Shown here piece after piece: positions 12,311 through 23,500 of a DNA stretch of 64,000 nt. The notes under the pieces were generated by a model that was not told the DNA's origin, did not search any database, and worked only from the letters and a program-made list of their open reading frames with translations. The position numbers and the translations under genes are program-made. Within the stretch, counting starts at the first letter, position 1; each line of letters starts with the position of its first letter. Source of the DNA: Blastomussa wellsi. Its lineage: Eukaryota > Cnidaria > Anthozoa > Scleractinia > Plerogyridae. The DNA lies in contig OX393564.1 in the NCBI GenBank assembly GCA_947652115.1, forward strand, positions 23,173,076 to 23,237,075, written 5' to 3'.

Positions 12311-12404
12311 TAGTAAATTCTCAAACCGGGTTTTGCCGCCGATTTTTATTTCCACAATTTTACAAAGCGTAAAATAAAAACTTTGGCGCACTATTTTCCA
12401 TATG

Positions 12405-12450
12405 ACGTAAAACTCCGACTATTGGCTCATAGTCGGAGTTTTTTAGCCTA
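12405..12450. repeat. Hairpin of AACTCCGACTAT inverted repeat
   Basis: AAAACTCCGACTAT is followed after a few bases by ATAGTCGGAGTTTT. A third half copy (CAATAGTCGGAG) lies near 12469. It looks like a decayed miniature transposon. Confidence 0.6.
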
Positions 12451-15010
12451 TCAAAAAGCTAGAAATGCAATAGTCGGAGCTGAGAATATACTAATAATGG
12501 TTAAACATCGCACCTGAGAAAAATTATCTGTAAGAGGACATGTGAACTTTATTTCAAAAAGAAGACAGGATAAGACAGTAGTTTATTATGACAAAAGATA
12601 AAAGACAATTCATAAATCGTGACGTCGAAGGTTATCACATCGAGGACTTTCCCTGACAAAGAATATGAATCATAACGTAATCATTACGTAATTGCAAAAA
12701 GAGAATATGAATCATAATCTACTTCATAATTCGCTGGAACCAGCAACCGTGAGCCGAAGTTCAGTTTCAGCTTATCAATCATTCGTTTTCACTCTTTCCC
12801 TCAGCTCGACGTTGCGATAAAAAAATGTGTAGGTTTCTTTTTTATCGCATGAGCAATCAACCACAGATGCTACTTTGACTTTTCAATATTGAGGGATAAA
12901 CTGGGGAATGTTTGCTGTATCAGCAATTATGACGCGGATTATAACCTGATCATGAAGAGATTTCCGGATCAGAGCTTGGCGCTCATTCAGTAGTCATTGA
13001 GCTAAGCGCCTGTGTAAGGTTACTAACTTTAGTCCAAAGGTTGGAGCCGAAAATATATTAATAAATAAATTTGTTTATACATTCCTCAACAGTGTTTTTT
13101 ATTCATTGTTATTTTATGGAACTGTTTTGCTGAGACGGACCTTAAACTAACAACTTGTGCAAATATTTGCCGACTTTATTGGGGAACTGTGACGTAAATT
13201 TGTGACTTTTTACCACAAAGAGTAAACTACCTCACTAAAATAACTCAATACCTGCACGAATTCTGTCACAGACCTGAAACTTCCCACGAAGATTGATTTC
13301 GTTGGAATCAAAAAGGTGTTAAGAGAGCGGCTTTGTGGAGTAATCAGTTTAACTTTATTTAGGGATTGTGAAGACTGACATGTTTCTATAAAAATTTATT
13401 TTTCATCCTGTTATTCTATGTTTTTTATGGTAACTTTATAAAGACCCGGAAGCTTTTTATAGAACGGGTAGCTTTTTATAGAAAATTTAACAAAACAATA
13501 GAAGGCCGATATGAAGTCCCATATCTGGTTCTAACTCTTCTGGCGACAGTGTTTCTTTTCTAGCTTTATCTCGATTGTCGGAATTTTTTTCAAGTTGTTT
13601 TAAACCCAAATGAACTCTAGTTACACGAGGAATTTATATCGTAATTTGCAGGCTTATTCAGATATTTTCTTGTATTTTTACGAAGCTGTAGTAGAAGTTC
13701 CTTTACAATACACCGAGCCGTGGAGGCAATGCCATTGTTACTTCTTGAGGGCTGTGGAGAAAAATAGTCATCAAATGATCAATACATTTATTTGTCTGGA
13801 ATTCTCTATCGAGATTTGGGTGTGGTTGGAGACACGCCGTGACAAGAAAAGGTCCCAATTTGGCGTACGATTTGGTCACTTTGAGAGAAGACAAGGCCCG
13901 CTTCAAAGTTGAGAGTAGCCCTAAAAATGTGGTTGTTAATTTTTTTGCAACCTTGGCAAAACCGTGTTGCTATACAGGTAAACCTCTGCAAAAAAAAAAA
14001 AAACAGATCATCCAATGAGTCAGACAGGTCACGCCCTAATCCCATTCCGTGTCATGGATTATCGTCCGTATCCTTTTAAGCCTTTCATCTACGTGGAAAT
14101 CTTAATCTGATCCTATCTTCAAGTAACCGCACTAAGCAATTATTTCCTGGCAGTGCCGCATAATTCGGTATGAAGAATTGCCTGCTAGTTTTAAGCCTTT
14201 TCCCTATTCTTGACCTCTAATCATGGGAACGGCTTCTCCTGAGAAAGTTTTTCTGCAATTACGTAATTAATTTGCGGTCTAAAGTGATGCCACCAACAGA
14301 GTTCTTTTGAAACCTTTAGAATCGTTCAGTTTATCTAGTGGTAGACCTGCCGACTGTCACGCCTGCGAGTCGAAAACTTCGATCTTGCGCCTTCTCACGC
14401 ATACGAACCAATTTCTCACGCCTGACTGAAAAGTTCGAGATATTATAGCCTCAAATGGCAATTTCTAAAAATATGTAAACTTGAAGCAACGCAATAAAAG
14501 AAGCGTTCATGTAAAATTCTTCACTTTCTGTTTGACAAAAGGCATCCTGGCACTGGGACCAAACATTCTTCGGACACTTAGGAAGTGTTCGGAACCTCGG
14601 AAATCTTCGGAAGACATCGGATACGATCGGGTCGTCTTCAAAGACGCTGATAAAAATCTCACGCTCTTGACTTAGAAAAAAACTTGGCAGGTATATAGTA
14701 GAAGAGTTTGTATTCGGCAATATCAACAATGTAATGAGTGAGATTTTGTTACTAAAGATTTGCAATATAAGAAGGCTTCTCCACTGCGTCATCTCTCGCT
14801 TTCAGTTTTCTTTCACTTTGTTAACATGTAAATGAAAATTTGAGTTTCCTTCACTTCAAGAGCCACCATTAAACGCCACAGAATTCTGCTGCTTCTCATT
14901 TGATTACATGCCAGAATATTCAGTTTTCTTTTGCGTTTGTTGTGTGATGGCGATTATAAGCCCTTAGCTTATTTTTTTTCCTAGATGCTGAACCAAGCCC
15001 TGCAGCCGTT

Positions 15011-15444
15011 TGATATATGAGCAGTTCTTCTGTTGACCTTTGCATTGTTACGTAATTCAAGTGATTTGCATATGTATAAGAAAAGAAATTATGCCGGGAA
15101 AGAAATTAAGCCGAAAAGACACCTGAAAAGAAGGGAAAATTAACCGTTGAATTACAATAAAACAAGTATATATATATATAAAACAAGTATATATATGTAT
15201 ATATAGAGAAGAAACTGTTGGAACTAAAACTACTAAATCGCTCCAAATCAGTTAAAAAACCACACAGAAGGAAAGCAACGCAGGAGTTCAGGTGAGCGGT
15301 TTTTATTGCAATTCAACGGATTTTTCGTTTTTTTTTTTTCGGCTTTATTTCTTTCCCCATACAAATCCTTATAAATACCGGTATACAAGTTGCTTGGATT
15401 ACGTAACAATGCAAAGGTCAACAGAAGAGCAGCCCATATATCGA
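15011..15444. repeat. Large inverted repeat around an AT microsatellite
   Basis: The left arm (about 15011-15163) and the right arm (about 15303-15444) are reverse complements. Both carry the 20-base block CTTTGCATTGTTACGTAATY and a block reading GGAAAGAAAT then AAGCCGAAAA on one strand. The arms are imperfect, with small gaps. The spacer contains the TATATA tract at 15166-15206. No coding potential is evident. Confidence 0.7.
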
Positions 15445-17008
15445 GCTTGAGCAACCTGTGTTATTATCGGAAGAAGTATTTTGTCGTTCTTTCGGGTAGA
15501 GCTATAGATAGCCCCACGGCTTATATTCGTGGGGGAGGGGGCAGGGTGGGGATTGGCGGTCTTCGGAATATCAAAGTAGACCGACAGATATCAAGTGGGG
15601 TCTTTTTTTTTCCTGAAATTTCCCGGTGCGTCATTCCCAAAGCTGTATGGCAGTTAAATTTTCAAAAAAGTCATACATTGTAATAAACGAGTGTTCGTGG
15701 TGAATTTGCCGTGTTTGCATGTTCGTAATCGATATATCTACCGGCAGACGGCAGGTTTAGCTATTTCTATTTGCAGAAGACCGTTGAAACTAAAAATATC
15801 AATTGCTGCTTTTCTTTCTTGCGACAAGCGGAAAGAGGTAATCCCTTTACAACATCACTTATAGAGTGAATTCACAAAAAGACAAATCGAAAACTATTCT
15901 GTGGACAGACTCAAGAAACTGTGATATTATAGAAGATAAATAAAGAATGCACTTCTCCAAGTTTCAGGCGTGTTCGTTATTCCAAACTTCAGATATTCTT
16001 CGAAATGTTCCGCACAAATTTACAGAGCCAATTTACAAATTTACATTTCTCAGTGGAACACCAACATGGCGGCCGGAAATAGTGTAAACATCTGGAATTT
16101 ACAGTTTGGCTATCTAGGCGACTGGTTACCTTTCAATTTCCAAATGTTTATTTAAACGCTTTTCCTAATACTTAAACTTTTCAAATGGCTAAAACTCGCG
16201 AGATAAGTATGTTTTTTTTGACAAACATGATCGTAACTTTATATCACGCACCGCCATAACTCTGAAATTCAAAATGCGTTGGTTTCCAAACGAAGGACGC
16301 TGTTGCTCTGAAAAGTTGTGTACACTGAAATACCTGATGAGTATGAAAAGTTTGGTGGCTCTTTCGTTTTGGATTTTAGAATTTTGATGAGGTCACGCGC
16401 ATACGCTCTATACACATGACATCGGAAGGCCTAAAATTTATGTTTATTTTGACGGCCATAAAGTATTTTTCCGCGTTCTAATTGCGGTGTTTAACTTTGT
16501 CGAGTGCAGCAAAAAGGCGAGCATTCAACGGAAAATGAGTACCACGGTCGCGTGCGTGTGGTTATGAGGATTACGCCTGCGGTTAGTTCGTGGAACGCAG
16601 ACATAACAAAAGGAATGTTAATTGATAAATTTACAAAATAACTTAACTGCTGAATCAGGGTTTGTAAATTGCCTTGTTGGTCGGCCTGCAGTTTTGTCTG
16701 CTAGTCTCTTTAGTTCACATGAACCTTTATTCCTCCTTCAATTTCTAAAGGGTAAGTTGAAAGAGGATCTGTTCGCAGGTTATGTTGTACGATTTGATTT
16801 TGAGGCTCAATACCGTAAATTATGAAGACGCGTGCGTACGCGGCCAGTAGATTAGATTGATAGAAGTTGATTTAAATTGCTCCTCGTTCTTCCATAATAT
16901 ACATTTAAGTAATTCCCTGAAGAAAAATAATCATCCCTGGCAGTTAGTGAATCTACGTGAATTTATCTCAGTACGTTCCAAAGTCCATACGGATATTATT
17001 CCTCAGGC

Positions 17009-17417
17009 TACGTCCACACTAAGCCGGATAAATTTGAAAACGGCTGTTTCGCCTCGAAAGCGGATAAAATGTTTTCTGTCCACATTATACCTTTTCAAAT
17101 TGTTTCGCCATCGATTTTGAAACGCTGCCTCGTAAGAAACGCTTAATACATGCAAGAACATGCCCACATTGTCCGTGCAACGTTACATGTATTCGATTGT
17201 TTTGATGTCAGTGTTTTCAAAAAGTTCCGTTTTCGCCGTCCACACTAACACACCAAGCCAGCGTTTTCAAATTTATCCACCTTGGAGAGCGTTTTGAAAA
17301 AGTTCCGTTTTCGATGCCCGAAAACGTCGTTTTAGTGTGGACGGAAGGCCAATCTGGAGATAAAAGGTTGCGTTTTCAAATTTATCCGGATTAATCGTGA
17401 TTAGTGTGGACGTAGCA
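17009..17417. mobile_element. MITE with GCTACGTCCACACTAA ends
   Basis: The terminal inverted repeat is GCTACGTCCACACTAA on the left and TTAGTGTGGACGTAGC on the right. Both ends continue into GCCGGATAAATTTGAAAACG-type subterminal sequence, about 409 bp in all. Internal GTCCACACT and AGTGTGGAC words repeat. It is non-coding. Confidence 0.75.
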
Positions 17418-17780
17418 TCAGTTTAATTTTAAGATATGGAAGTTGGGTGGAGTTCCGGGATGTTAAAAAACAATATTTAACAAGAAAGAGATAATAAAGT
17501 CATCTTATTCAATCACTGCTTTAAAGATGAACTTTGTGTTATGACAATCATGTATTATTATTTTTATAAACTAAGAAAATGGATCCCAATTAGCAAATAA
17601 GTACGTTTGTTTGGCCTACTCGTCGCTATTCTTGGTAAAAAATACCAGGGATGTTTGCTATGGTAATTATTGTGAGAATTTTGTATAACATGTTTCGACA
17701 AGGAACAGTCTTGAATCGTATGATTCCATTTTAAAGTGAAGTTTAATTTTCTACCGCGTTCATGGTTCATCTATCAAAAT

Positions 17781-17940
17781 GGGGGCTCGGGTTCAATTCC
17801 CGGACCCGGCGTCATGTGTCGGGTGAGTGTGTTGTTTGTTCTCTTAGTCCTGCGGCGAGGGCTTTTCTCCGGGTTGTCTGTGACCGGTTTTCCTCCCTCC
17901 CGACCAACCAACACTTCTAAATTCCAATTCTAACGATCGG
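17781..17940 (+). mobile_element. tRNA-derived SINE-like element
   Basis: A strong RNA polymerase III B-box-like stretch (GGGTTCAATTCCCGGACCC) lies at about 17788-17806. It is followed by a body with GCGAGGGCTTTTCTCCGGGT and the phrase TTCTAAATTCCAATTC. The A box is poorly preserved. The family differs from the SINE at 36790 and 63592. Confidence 0.55.
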
Positions 17941-18207
17941 GCATTCAGTTTGTCAGTCGCACGACTGTTCAGTACGTGCAACCGTCGTTAAACAAAGTCT
18001 ATTTTTTTCATTTATTCCGATTTAAAAGCGTTTCACGTGAAGCTGTTAGAATTTTAACAAGAGCCCACTAAAACGTAACACTTTGGAATTCTATCTGAAC
18101 GACTCGAGATGGACGCTGAAACAAGCTTCAAGTATAAAAGCAATTCCATGTTTGAAGATTCCCAGAATCATCGATAGCTATGGTCTGGGCCATTCGAGCC
18201 GGATTTT

Positions 18208-18250
18208 TTTTTTGTGTGTGTGTGTGTGTGTGTGTTAGCGGGGGGAGGGG
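18208..18250. repeat. T-run, (GT)n and G-rich tract
   Basis: A poly-T stretch is followed by about twelve TG units and then a G-rich run. This is simple sequence only. Confidence 0.8.
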
Positions 18251-20243
18251 AGTGGGGGCACTGCCTTAAATTTTGGATATGTGTGTGGCGAGCAGTAAAC
18301 AGAAAATTTTGTTTTCATGGTTTAGCTTTCCGTTTACGCACTGCAATTTTAGACGACGCAGTTTAGGTACTATCTGAGGACACACCAGGAACAATGCCAA
18401 AATGGGGCAAATGATCCCGCGGCACGTACCTAATTACGCCATATATTGGAGTACCCTTCCCGGGCATTCAATACTCCCGTATTAATCAAGATAATGGTAT
18501 AACCTAATGCATTCACTGAATACGGGCAATACTTCAAGTTCGGCGCAAAAAATCAATCATAGAGGCCATTTATTGCTGCATGTTGGCCAAGATTTGATCC
18601 CAGACCCTTACGTTAAACTTTAAACCTCAGCTCCGTTAAGTCGAGAAATTACTGTCCAAAAGAAATTACCCACTCAAACGACAGAAATTACATTTTATTA
18701 AACCGAAGAGACCGCGATCCCAGATAATCAGAAAAAAATGATAGCTGGGTAAGTTTTACTTCTGCAACTATTTGAAGCATAGATGTGTATCTGTATTCTT
18801 TGAGAATACCTTTTAGGCAAAAATGAAATAGTTTTACTTGTTTTAAGATGGAGTATGTAGTGCCGGATTTGCGTCGTGAATGGACCATTATCACTGTGCG
18901 ATTGTTGGAAAACGTCGGGAACGTTCGATCTATTTTTGTTACCCCACATTATCAGGGACAATTTTCTCAGCTTCGCCCCATTAAAGAATCTTAGCAATTC
19001 CCCCGATGCATGTTGTGAGAGAAATTCCACCCCGCTCTTGTAAATTCCACAACATTTTGATAAAATTGCAAAATGTATTTTTCGGCTGCAGAGGTTTATT
19101 AACATCTCTTTACAAAATTGCAAAACCTTCTACGGTTAAAGGCTAGAGTTTTTATACATACCATTTCTTTGTGAAAAAAACGACCCTTATGCGGGAACAT
19201 TTATTTGCAGCCACGCCACGATCGTCTGAATCCACTGTACCGAATGGGCTTATCATAAAGTAAACAGGGTAACAAAGTTTTCCCTTTTAATGTCAAAACT
19301 ATAAGGAGGCATATTTGCTACATCGTCTGAAGAGTCATTCTGCAGACAGCTTTATGCTGAATAGAAGACTCTGAGTATCAACAGAAGTTTTAGTTCCCAT
19401 TTTACGTGTTTGAGCCGTGTATAATGTTTTATCCGCTTAATAACCTGAATGGTTTGTGAGAGACGCAAGTGAAGCGAGTTCTCGCGATTTTTTAATTTAA
19501 AAGGGCTTTGCTTCAAACAATTAAAGGCACGTTGTCTGCTATTGTCACATTTGATTGCTCTCATGTAAAAAACTGACGATAGGCGGTTGTGTCTTTGCAT
19601 TACTTACTGCGAAAATAAACACGATTTGTGATAAACGCGGCACATTTCGTGACGGTAGGATAAGAGGATTCGAACGGAATTGATACACGGGGGCTAGCTG
19701 TCTTAAGTGGTACAAGAGTTCGCCATTAACTGTTGCGGAAACGTCGTAAGGTTAAGGAGTCTCGTTCGCTCTATAAACGATTGCACTCCGAGTAAACAAT
19801 CTCTGCTACTGCGGTTTTTGCTTATTTATCTTTGATCCTCGGTCACAATTAAAGCATTCTTTTGATCAGAGCCGCCAAAGGGGTCCCAAGTGGGCTGGAA
19901 CGCAAGTATCATTGCCATAATTGGTTTCAGCAAGCAGGCCCGGTGTTTTTACTTCTCAAAGAGAGGAAAAGGCCTCTCTGCGGTGGAAACGCTTGTTTCA
20001 GTCTGTCGCATTCACGCACGCGCTCCAATTTACGATTTAATTCAAGCAATTAAAGTAAGTCAAGAAACCATGGGGCATTTCTATGTAAATATTTGTATCA
20101 GATCGCTATCATTGCATAAAGAATTAGTGGCTTCTTCGGTGACGTGGACGCGGGTATGTAATTGAAGAGGCCAGAATTAACGCTGCGGTTTTTCACGGCC
20201 TTACAGTGTAATAATAGTGCAATTACCTTTTAAGACGCCGCAG

Positions 20244-20280
20244 CCAATGAGATTGCAGCAAAGAAGCTCAGCGCTATATA
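20244..20280 (+). promoter_or_regulatory. Candidate CCAAT/TATA promoter of the NOTUM-family gene
   Basis: CCAAT at 20244-20248 and CTATATA at 20274-20280 lie about 240 bp upstream of the start codon of the NOTUM-family gene. Their spacing suits a transcription start near 20305-20310 and an untranslated leader of about 215 nt. The motifs are visible; their use is inferred. Confidence 0.4.
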
Positions 20281-20521
20281 GCACACTTGTGCAACACACT
20301 ATTTTCATTATTTCTGGGTCGTCATTTGTAGTGCCCCGTTGCTTTGGCTCATAAAGTTCACTCTTTGCTCATCCATCCTGTGTCTTTAACAGAGCTCTAC
20401 TGCCTGGTGAACGTAGCGCAGTTTGACCATTCTTGTAAGAAAAGAGCTGGAAGACCTTTTGCCTGAAAGAATAACTCCGGATTGTGTAAAAGGGAAAGGA
20501 TTGCATTTTTTTTGCGTCAAA

Positions 20522-23500
20522 ATGGTGAGTTAAAATGCCAAAGTAGAAAATTATAAGAATGTAGTTTCTTTGTGGGTCCTATCTCGAGACGTAGCTTGCA
20601 GTTTGCGCGAGTTCCAAAGTTTAATCGCATTTACGAGAAACCAATTCGTGGCAATTGTGAATACTTATTCAATTATGACGAACCTTTAATTAATTAGTTT
20701 TAACTTGACGAAAATACGGTGTAAGCCACTATGTAAACGACAAGCAATTAATATCTGAAAATGTTAAAGTAATAGAAGTTCAACATGATAGACCCAGGGA
20801 ATTGAAACAGCAGTTTTAAAATAGAGGCATTATTTTTTCTTGAAACATTCGTAATTGTAAAGCCTTCGCAAAGCTGCGCCGAAACGCACCTTTGCTTGGC
20901 ACTTAAACTATTTGTAAGTAACACCGGGTATTAAGAGTGTTTAGAAAACAAATAGCAGTTATTTTTTCTCTGTTTTTCCCCAGCAGTTCCGTGTTTTTAC
21001 AGCGGCGTTTTGCCTGTCGCTCTTGTCTACTGCGCTAGTCGACTGCTCTAAAGATCTCAAGAAGTCCGCTGCGGAGCTACCCACGCAGTTCAACAATCTT
21101 GCCCACCTTTCTACAGGTTGTTTCTCTAGAGATACGTTGAAAATGAAGAGACACTACCTCCGTGACCGGAATACAACATGCAACGATGGAACGCCGGCAG
21201 GGTAAGTCATCTGTACGACCGCTTATCGTGCGCGGTGCCACTTGTGCTGTTGAAATACCTATCAGTATGCTTATCAATATGAGAATCGTATAGCGCTTAT
21301 TCCTCACGTGGACCGCTGGCGGATCTCGGAAAGCTTCACGGGGAGAATTAATTCGGATTTCGGATTTAGTTCCCCCTGATTACAATTAATCTCGACCGTA
21401 TGGGTGCTTACAAGCCGGCTTGTTTGAAGGAGGCAAAAATTTAAAAAAAGTTGTAAAGAAAATAAAGTTCAAAGCACTGCTTGTAGAAATCTAGTTCACG
21501 ATAACAGATACTTATAATTAGTAATCTTTGAAAAAAAAACCTTTAAACTAGTAATTCGTTGAAAAAAGCCGGAAAAGGTGAGCCTTGAATGCTTAGCCGA
21601 AATAGTTATTGCATTTCTCTCTGTCTTATCTAAGAAAAGGTGTAGTTCATTCTTTGCAAACAATGCGTTGATTTCACGTGGTTCAATCCAGTCAGTTAAC
21701 ATCGAGAAGGCCCCATACACAGTAATACGCAGCTTCTAGTTAAAAGCCAAATCAAGCCAAGGGCGAACTTTACACGATTCAAAGGTAACTGAAATTTTCC
21801 CATAACTTCTATAGATGGCGATCGATAGATACCTAAAGGCACTCCTTGGAAGAGAGTTCCAAATATTTCTTAGAGTATAACTGCATCAGGTTTTCATATA
21901 CAGAAAGATAACAAACAGAGCAAAGCTATTTTCTGGAAGATTCTTTTAAGGCTGCCTGTATCGATAAGGTGTACATCTGAAGGAACCGAACTAATTTCAG
22001 CAGACGTTTGGAGCCAACGTTTCACGTGGATGCAGCGGTTTATCTGGTTCCATGCCAACCGTCCTGAACCTGTTCCCAATAAAATAATTGAAAATATAAG
22101 TAGATCGATATTGACTGAGAACGTTTTTGAGGGCATCTCACCTTTATAGTCCAGCCAAGAGAGTTTCCTGAAACGTCATTTAACACCATACTCATTGCTC
22201 AGGATTTTTTGAGAATACTGCAGCAATTAACTCGGATTCCACTCGTTTCCCGGCAATACAACAAGTTTACTAGGTAAAAAACTGGTTTTCTAACATCTCT
22301 TTATTTTCAGGTATTCAAACTTTATATAGTGAAAGTGTAGGAAGAATTACTGATAAGATTGGCTCAGTTCAGCCAAGCTCAAATTTTGTGACGCTGTCAT
22401 TATTCTCAGTTTGTAAAATATGTTTGGTTATAATTCTGGCTGGTTCTTCACCAGAACAGATGTTGACTCGCCAACAAACACAATCCGAAATATGTCGTGG
22501 GCGTGATGCAGCACAATTGGTTTATAGTTGTTATCAATCTTGATAATGTGTAGTGCGTTTATTGAAACTGTAGCTGTCTCTTTAAAAGGCCTTTTCAGTA
22601 GCTCTTTGTGGAAACACAAAAGTCATCCATTTTGCAAATGCAACCAAATTAAGAGTTACTTTTATATCCTAACATTGTATTGTGATTGCTGTACTTGATG
22701 TCTCTACACTAGTAGTTGCATGTGGTATTTTACTGTTAGTAGCCTCCGTAAGTGGATCGTCGCTGTATCAGTATAGCAGTGATAGATGTTTTAAAATTTT
22801 CCAGAAACACCCTAAAAATGACCTGCCGAAAAGAATATTTACACAGACAATCTAAAATTCGGTTCTTCAGGCAGAGCGCTTGTTTTCCACGAAGAAATTT
22901 CAAAGCTATTTATTATTGTTATGTTTATCTTTTAATTGCTATCTGTACTATAAGTACATATTTAAATAAGGTTTACCATTTATCAGATTTTCGACGAACA
23001 CCTTTTTGTGATCACGCAGCATGGCAGCAACTGACATTAACGACCCTAAATGAAAGGTTTTGAGTGCACACTAGACTAAATATTACACGTATTACAGATG
23101 CACCTTAAGTGTGTTAATTGTTGTACTGAATGGCTCGTTTAAACAACCACGACAGGCTCACTAAGGATGTTGGCTGTGAAATCTGTACTATTCTGATTGT
23201 CTATTACATCAAATAGTATCTGAAATTTATTTGTCAGGTGTCGTGTCAACGTCCGCATCCAAATAGAAATAAATAATGAAAATTCGCCGTCGTGGTTCGC
23301 GTTTTCATAAACGTTAAAAGAATCATTTCGTGACTTTTTGTAGCAGAGACAAGGATCGAGGTTATAGAGTCTTTTGGTCGGGTTGTTGGCGATTTAATAT
23401 TGTTGCGGTCCTTTTTATCAAAAGATAGTCGGATTTCTAGCGATTTGTCAAGCAACTATTAATTTAAGCAAATGGTCAAAAGCACTTAGAAGCGCGTTTA

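Larger units (their letters stand above)
11267..20240. other. 9-kb gene-poor region with repeats
   Basis: No spliced gene or long open frame could be supported on either strand; the longest frames are about 100 codons and resemble nothing. The region is filled with foldback elements (11346-11569, 12190-12310, 12405-12450, 15011-15444, 17009-17417), AT and GT microsatellites and a SINE at 17781-17940. Regulatory sequence for the NOTUM-family gene may lie towards its right end. Confidence 0.5.
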
